The notes below the pieces were generated by a model that was not told the DNA's origin, made no database searches, and was given only the letters and a program-made list of their open reading frames with translations. DNA of 64,000 bases. Source: Amorphochlora amoebiformis (lineage: Eukaryota; Cercozoa; Chlorarachniophyceae). The stretch covers positions 1,116,001 through 1,180,000 of the forward strand of contig BAAHQB010000019.1 in the NCBI GenBank assembly GCA_054601695.1, given 5' to 3'. The translations under genes were made by a program, and so were the position numbers. Positions 49,010 through 64,000 of this stretch are shown piece after piece (within the stretch, counting starts at the first letter, position 1; every line of letters starts with the position of its first letter).

Positions 49010-49833
49010 TAACCCAACCCTAACCCTAACCCTAACCCTAACTCTAACCCTAACCCTAACCCTAACTCTAACCCTAACCCTAACTCTAACCCTAACCCTA
49101 ACCCTAACTCTAACCCTAACCCTAACCCTAACCCGACGCTTAACAAACCTAAGCCTATTCCTAACCCTAATCCCAACCAAACCCTAAACCTAACCCTAAC
49201 CCTAACCCTAACCCTAACCCTAACCCTAACCCTAACCCTAACCCAACATCAGCCCGAATTCGATGTCCTAACCTGACGACTAACCCTAACCCTAACCCTA
49301 ACCCTAACCAAACCCTAAATCTAACCCTAACCTTAACCCTACGCCCTAACCCCAACCCTAACCCCTAACCCTAACCCTACGCCCTAACCCTAACCCTAAT
49401 CCTAACCTTACCCTAAAACCCTTGCCCTAACCCTAACCCAAAAACCCTAACCCTAACGTGAAAACCAAACCTAACCCTAACCTAAAACCCTAACCTAATC
49501 CCTAACCCTAACCCTAACCCTAGTCCTAATCCCTAACCCTAACCCGACCCTAATCCAACCCTAGAACCCTAACCCTAAGCCTAAAACCCTAACCTAACCC
49601 TAACCCTAACCCTAACCCTAGCCCTAATCCAACCCTCTTCACATTAATCTTGAGATGATGCCACACCTTAACCGTTTACTAACTCTAACCCTAACCCTAA
49701 TCCTAACCCTAATCCTAACCCTAACCCTAACCCTAACCCTAATCCAACCCTCTTCACATTAATCTTGAGATGATGCCACACCTTAACCGTTTACTAACTC
49801 TAACCCTAACTAATCCTAACCCTAATCCTAACC

Positions 49834-49874
<41 letters not shown>

Positions 49875-50125
49875 CCCTAACCCTACCCTAACCCTAATCC
49901 AACCCTCTTCACATTAATCTTGAGATGATGCCACACCTTAACCGTTTACTATAACCCTAACCCTAATCCTAACCCTAATCCTAACCCTAACCCTAACCCT
50001 AACCCTAACCCTAACCCTAACCCTAACCCTAATCCAACCCTCTTCACATTAATCTTGAGATGATGCCACACCTTAACCGTTTACTAACTCTAAACCCTAA
50101 CCCTAATCCTAACCCTAACCCTAAT

Positions 50126-50160
<35 letters not shown>

Positions 50161-50239
50161 GCTTGTTGACCTAGTCTAATGTAGCCCTAATCCTAACCCT
50201 AGTCCTAACCCTAACCCTAGCCCTAACCCTAATCCTAAA

Positions 50240-50246
<7 letters not shown>
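49010..50246. repeat. Large telomere-like block with an embedded four-copy satellite
   Basis: CCCTAA repeats begin four bases after the membrane-protein stop codon and run for about 1.2 kb. Within it a non-telomeric word of about 50 bp (ccaaccctcttcacattaat, then cttgagatgatgcc, then acaccttaaccgtttacta) occurs four times, at about 49630, 49745, 49899 and 50034, each followed by CCCTAA. Frames through the block (NPNPNP, TLTLTL, GLGLGL) are artefacts. Confidence 0.93.
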
Positions 50247-50278
<32 letters not shown>

Positions 50279-50296
50279 ATATTGTATACATGTACG

Positions 50297-50381
<85 letters not shown>

Positions 50382-50401
50382 CATATTGTATACATGTATG
50401 T

Positions 50402-50446
<45 letters not shown>

Positions 50447-50472
50447 TATATATAAACACATATATACACACA

Positions 50473-50504
<32 letters not shown>

Positions 50505-50506
<2 letters not shown>

Positions 50507-50860
50507 ACCTTAACCCTTACCCTAACCCTAACTCTAACCCCAAACATAACCCTACGCCCTAACCTTAACCCTTACCCTAACCCTAACTTTAACCCTAACC
50601 TTAACCCTTACCCTACCTCTAACCCTAACCCTAACCCTAACCCTACGCCCTAACCTTAACACATACCCTAACCCTAACTCTAACTCTAAACTTAACTTAC
50701 CCTAACCCTAACCATAACCCTAACCCTAACCTTAACCCTTACCCTAACCCTAACCTTAACCCTAACCCTAACCCTAACCTTAACCCTTACCCTAACCCTA
50801 ACTCTAACCCTAACCTTAACCAAGCCCTTACATATAACCCTTATATATAACCCATACATG
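50505..50860. repeat. Degenerate telomere-like block
   Basis: CCCTAA mixed with CCTTAA, CTCTAA and TTACCC variants in a higher-order pattern of about 100 bp. A TA tract separates it from the preceding block. Both lie between the membrane-protein gene and the next gene. Confidence 0.88.
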
Positions 50861-50886
50861 CACATAACACTGTAAAAAATGTTTGC

Positions 50887-50943
<57 letters not shown>

Positions 50944-50999
50944 CTAAATAAATATAAATATTTATGTATATGTAAATAAGTATTATATATATATATATG

Positions 51000-51056
51000 A
51001 CACTTTCATTAAAACCGAAGAAAGATATACAAAGGCTATAAAAACATACATGCATG

Positions 51057-51089
<33 letters not shown>

Positions 51090-51142
51090 ATATATATATT
51101 ATAAAATATATATATATATATTGCATACACAAAACATATACG

Positions 51143-51190
<48 letters not shown>

Positions 51191-51249
51191 TTCATACTTT
51201 CTCATTAAAACCGAAGAAAGACTTAAAGTATGCTAAAAAGGGCGTCTCG

Positions 51250-51298
<49 letters not shown>

Positions 51299-51415
51299 CA
51301 TACACACAACATATACATATATATATATATACATTTATACACAGATTCATAACATTCTCACTAAAACCCAAGAAAGACTTAAGTATGCTGAAAAAGGGCG
51401 TCTCGATATAATATA
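51000..51415 (+). repeat. Three copies of the start of exon 51480-51566
   Basis: The words acagattcata, ctcattaaaaccgaagaaag, acttaa and aagggcgtctcgat recur at about 51000 (partial), 51187 and 51344. Each copy ends in TA repeat at the same point (gggcgtctcgat), whereas the real exon continues into unique sequence. Confidence 0.9.
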
Positions 51416-51479
51416 TATATATATATACATAACATATACATATATATATATATATATATATAAATATATTTATACACAG

Positions 51480-54339
<2,860 letters not shown>

Positions 54340-55114
54340 CTCTGGACTCTAGCTATAGTGACTGTAGTGACTTAATTTAGCAAGACGTGACACGTGTGAC
54401 GATCATCAAAAGTTCAAATTTCGAGAAATTTCACACGCCAAGTGATGGTCCTTTCCTACGATATTGCTTACCTGAAAGTTTCATAACAAAATTTACGATA
54501 TTGCTCTAGACTACTGTTTAATGTTGAATCCCAATTAGAATTTTCGGCAATTTTAGGATATTCTTAGGTCTGTTTGTAACTAGGGCCAACCCCACCCTAA
54601 AATCACTCCAAATGGGTAATATCGTTAATACAATTTTTTAATATCGTAAATTTTTTTGTGAAACTTTCAGGTAAGCAATATCGTAGCTAGATGCCATCGT
54701 TGTGATAAGTCTAATAAATTGGCATTTATTCTCTAGATTCTGCCATATGATTCTAGAGAAATAAGCTTTCATCTCTAGTGTTGTACTGGTCGTACTCTAG
54801 TACTCTCTATGTAGCTATAGATCTAGTACTACACCGTACTAGTATATATATATAGCTAGCTGTAGTATAGCTACTGCTAGTACTGGATCTAGGGTATCGC
54901 AGTTCACTGCGATTCAATGTTAAGTACTAGTTACCAAACAGATCAATAACTAAGCTGCATACTTCTAACTTACTTGTATAATCACGACAACTTCGAATTA
55001 ACTCATGACCAGCGGCGGCAACCATATGCAAACATCACCCACTACCATAGACACGCTCTCTCTTTGTGGCGCTGCAGCTAGGCGAGCCAATCCCGAGCGA
55101 AAAAATTTCCTTAA
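54340..55114. other. Gap between convergent genes, nearly free of microsatellite
   Basis: Downstream regions of the plus-strand basic-protein gene and the minus-strand PTEN gene. It contains the candidate MITE at 54457-54685. After that comes single-copy sequence rich in ctag/tagtact words (54770-54960). No exon is recognised. Confidence 0.5.
54457..54685. mobile_element. Candidate MITE with 46-bp terminal inverted repeats
   Basis: The first 46 bases (starting tacgatattgcttacctgaa) and the last 46 (ending ttcaggtaagcaatatcgta) are inverted copies matching at 44 of 46 positions, around a 137-bp spacer. The arms begin and end with TA, which would fit a TA target-site duplication of the Tc1/mariner kind. 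There is no coding capacity, so it would be non-autonomous. No second copy is in the window, so mobility is inferred from structure alone. Confidence 0.6.
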
Positions 55115-63855
<8,741 letters not shown>

Positions 63856-63892
63856 CTTAATTTAAAGATGAAAGTTATAAATCCCAAGGTTG

Positions 63893-64000
63893 TTAGTATT
63901 AAGCTCTTCTTAATATTAGTATTAAGCTCTTCTTAATATTAGTATTAAGCTCTTCTTAATATCAGTATTAAGCTCTTCTTAATTCTTATATTAAGCTCTT
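63893..64000. repeat. 23 bp minisatellite at the window end
   Basis: About four and a half copies of attagtattaagctcttctt plus aat, with small changes in the last two. It lies in the PTEN intron upstream of exon 63855-63808 and continues past the window. Confidence 0.9.

Overview
This window comes from an intron-rich nuclear genome of a eukaryote I cannot name. Nine split genes can be rebuilt exon by exon. Almost all splice junctions are GT-AG, and codon phase agrees at nearly every junction. TAA, TAG and TGA are all used as stops, so the genetic code looks standard. One enzyme ends in the peroxisomal signal SKL, so peroxisomes are expected. Interspersed CCCTAA/TTAGGG blocks suggest a TTAGGG-type telomere. 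Recognisable coding sequence is only about 6 kb, roughly 9 percent. The rest is mainly (TA)n, with (GA/CT)n, telomere-like repeats and minisatellites, lying mostly inside introns.

Layout: (1) 238-1949, minus, Rab11-type GTPase, 3' end off the window. (2) 2240-7825, plus, short BET protein (one bromodomain plus an ET domain), divergent from Rab over about 290 bp. (3) 8988-11657, minus, unrecognised basic protein. (4) 14944-28135, minus, HAD phosphatase of the phosphoglycolate/nitrophenyl phosphatase type, spread over 13 kb. (5) 29323-30097, minus, compact ubiquitin-conjugating enzyme E2, divergent over 248 bp from (6) 30346-37006, plus, peroxisomal dienoyl-CoA isomerase. (7) 39352-49009, plus, polytopic membrane protein with an HH...PMN signature. 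(8) 51480-54339, plus, unrecognised basic protein. (9) 55115-63855 and beyond, minus, PTEN-type phosphatase with phosphatase and C2 domains. Genes 8 and 9 converge on a 776-bp gap holding a candidate 229-bp MITE. The genes belong to unrelated pathways (traffic, chromatin, metabolite repair, ubiquitin, beta-oxidation, lipid signalling), so this is an ordinary gene neighbourhood and not a cluster.

The unusual biology is in the introns. In seven of the nine genes, short fragments made of an exon edge plus its splice site have been copied into the adjoining intron, each copy separated from the next by a fresh TA (or GA) tract. The copy number reaches eight. These exon-edge/microsatellite arrays are the most striking structure here. 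Other notable points are introns that are little more than gt(TA)nag, telomere-like blocks in introns in both orientations, and two promoters that each carry a pair of AGATATCT palindromes exactly 22 bp apart.
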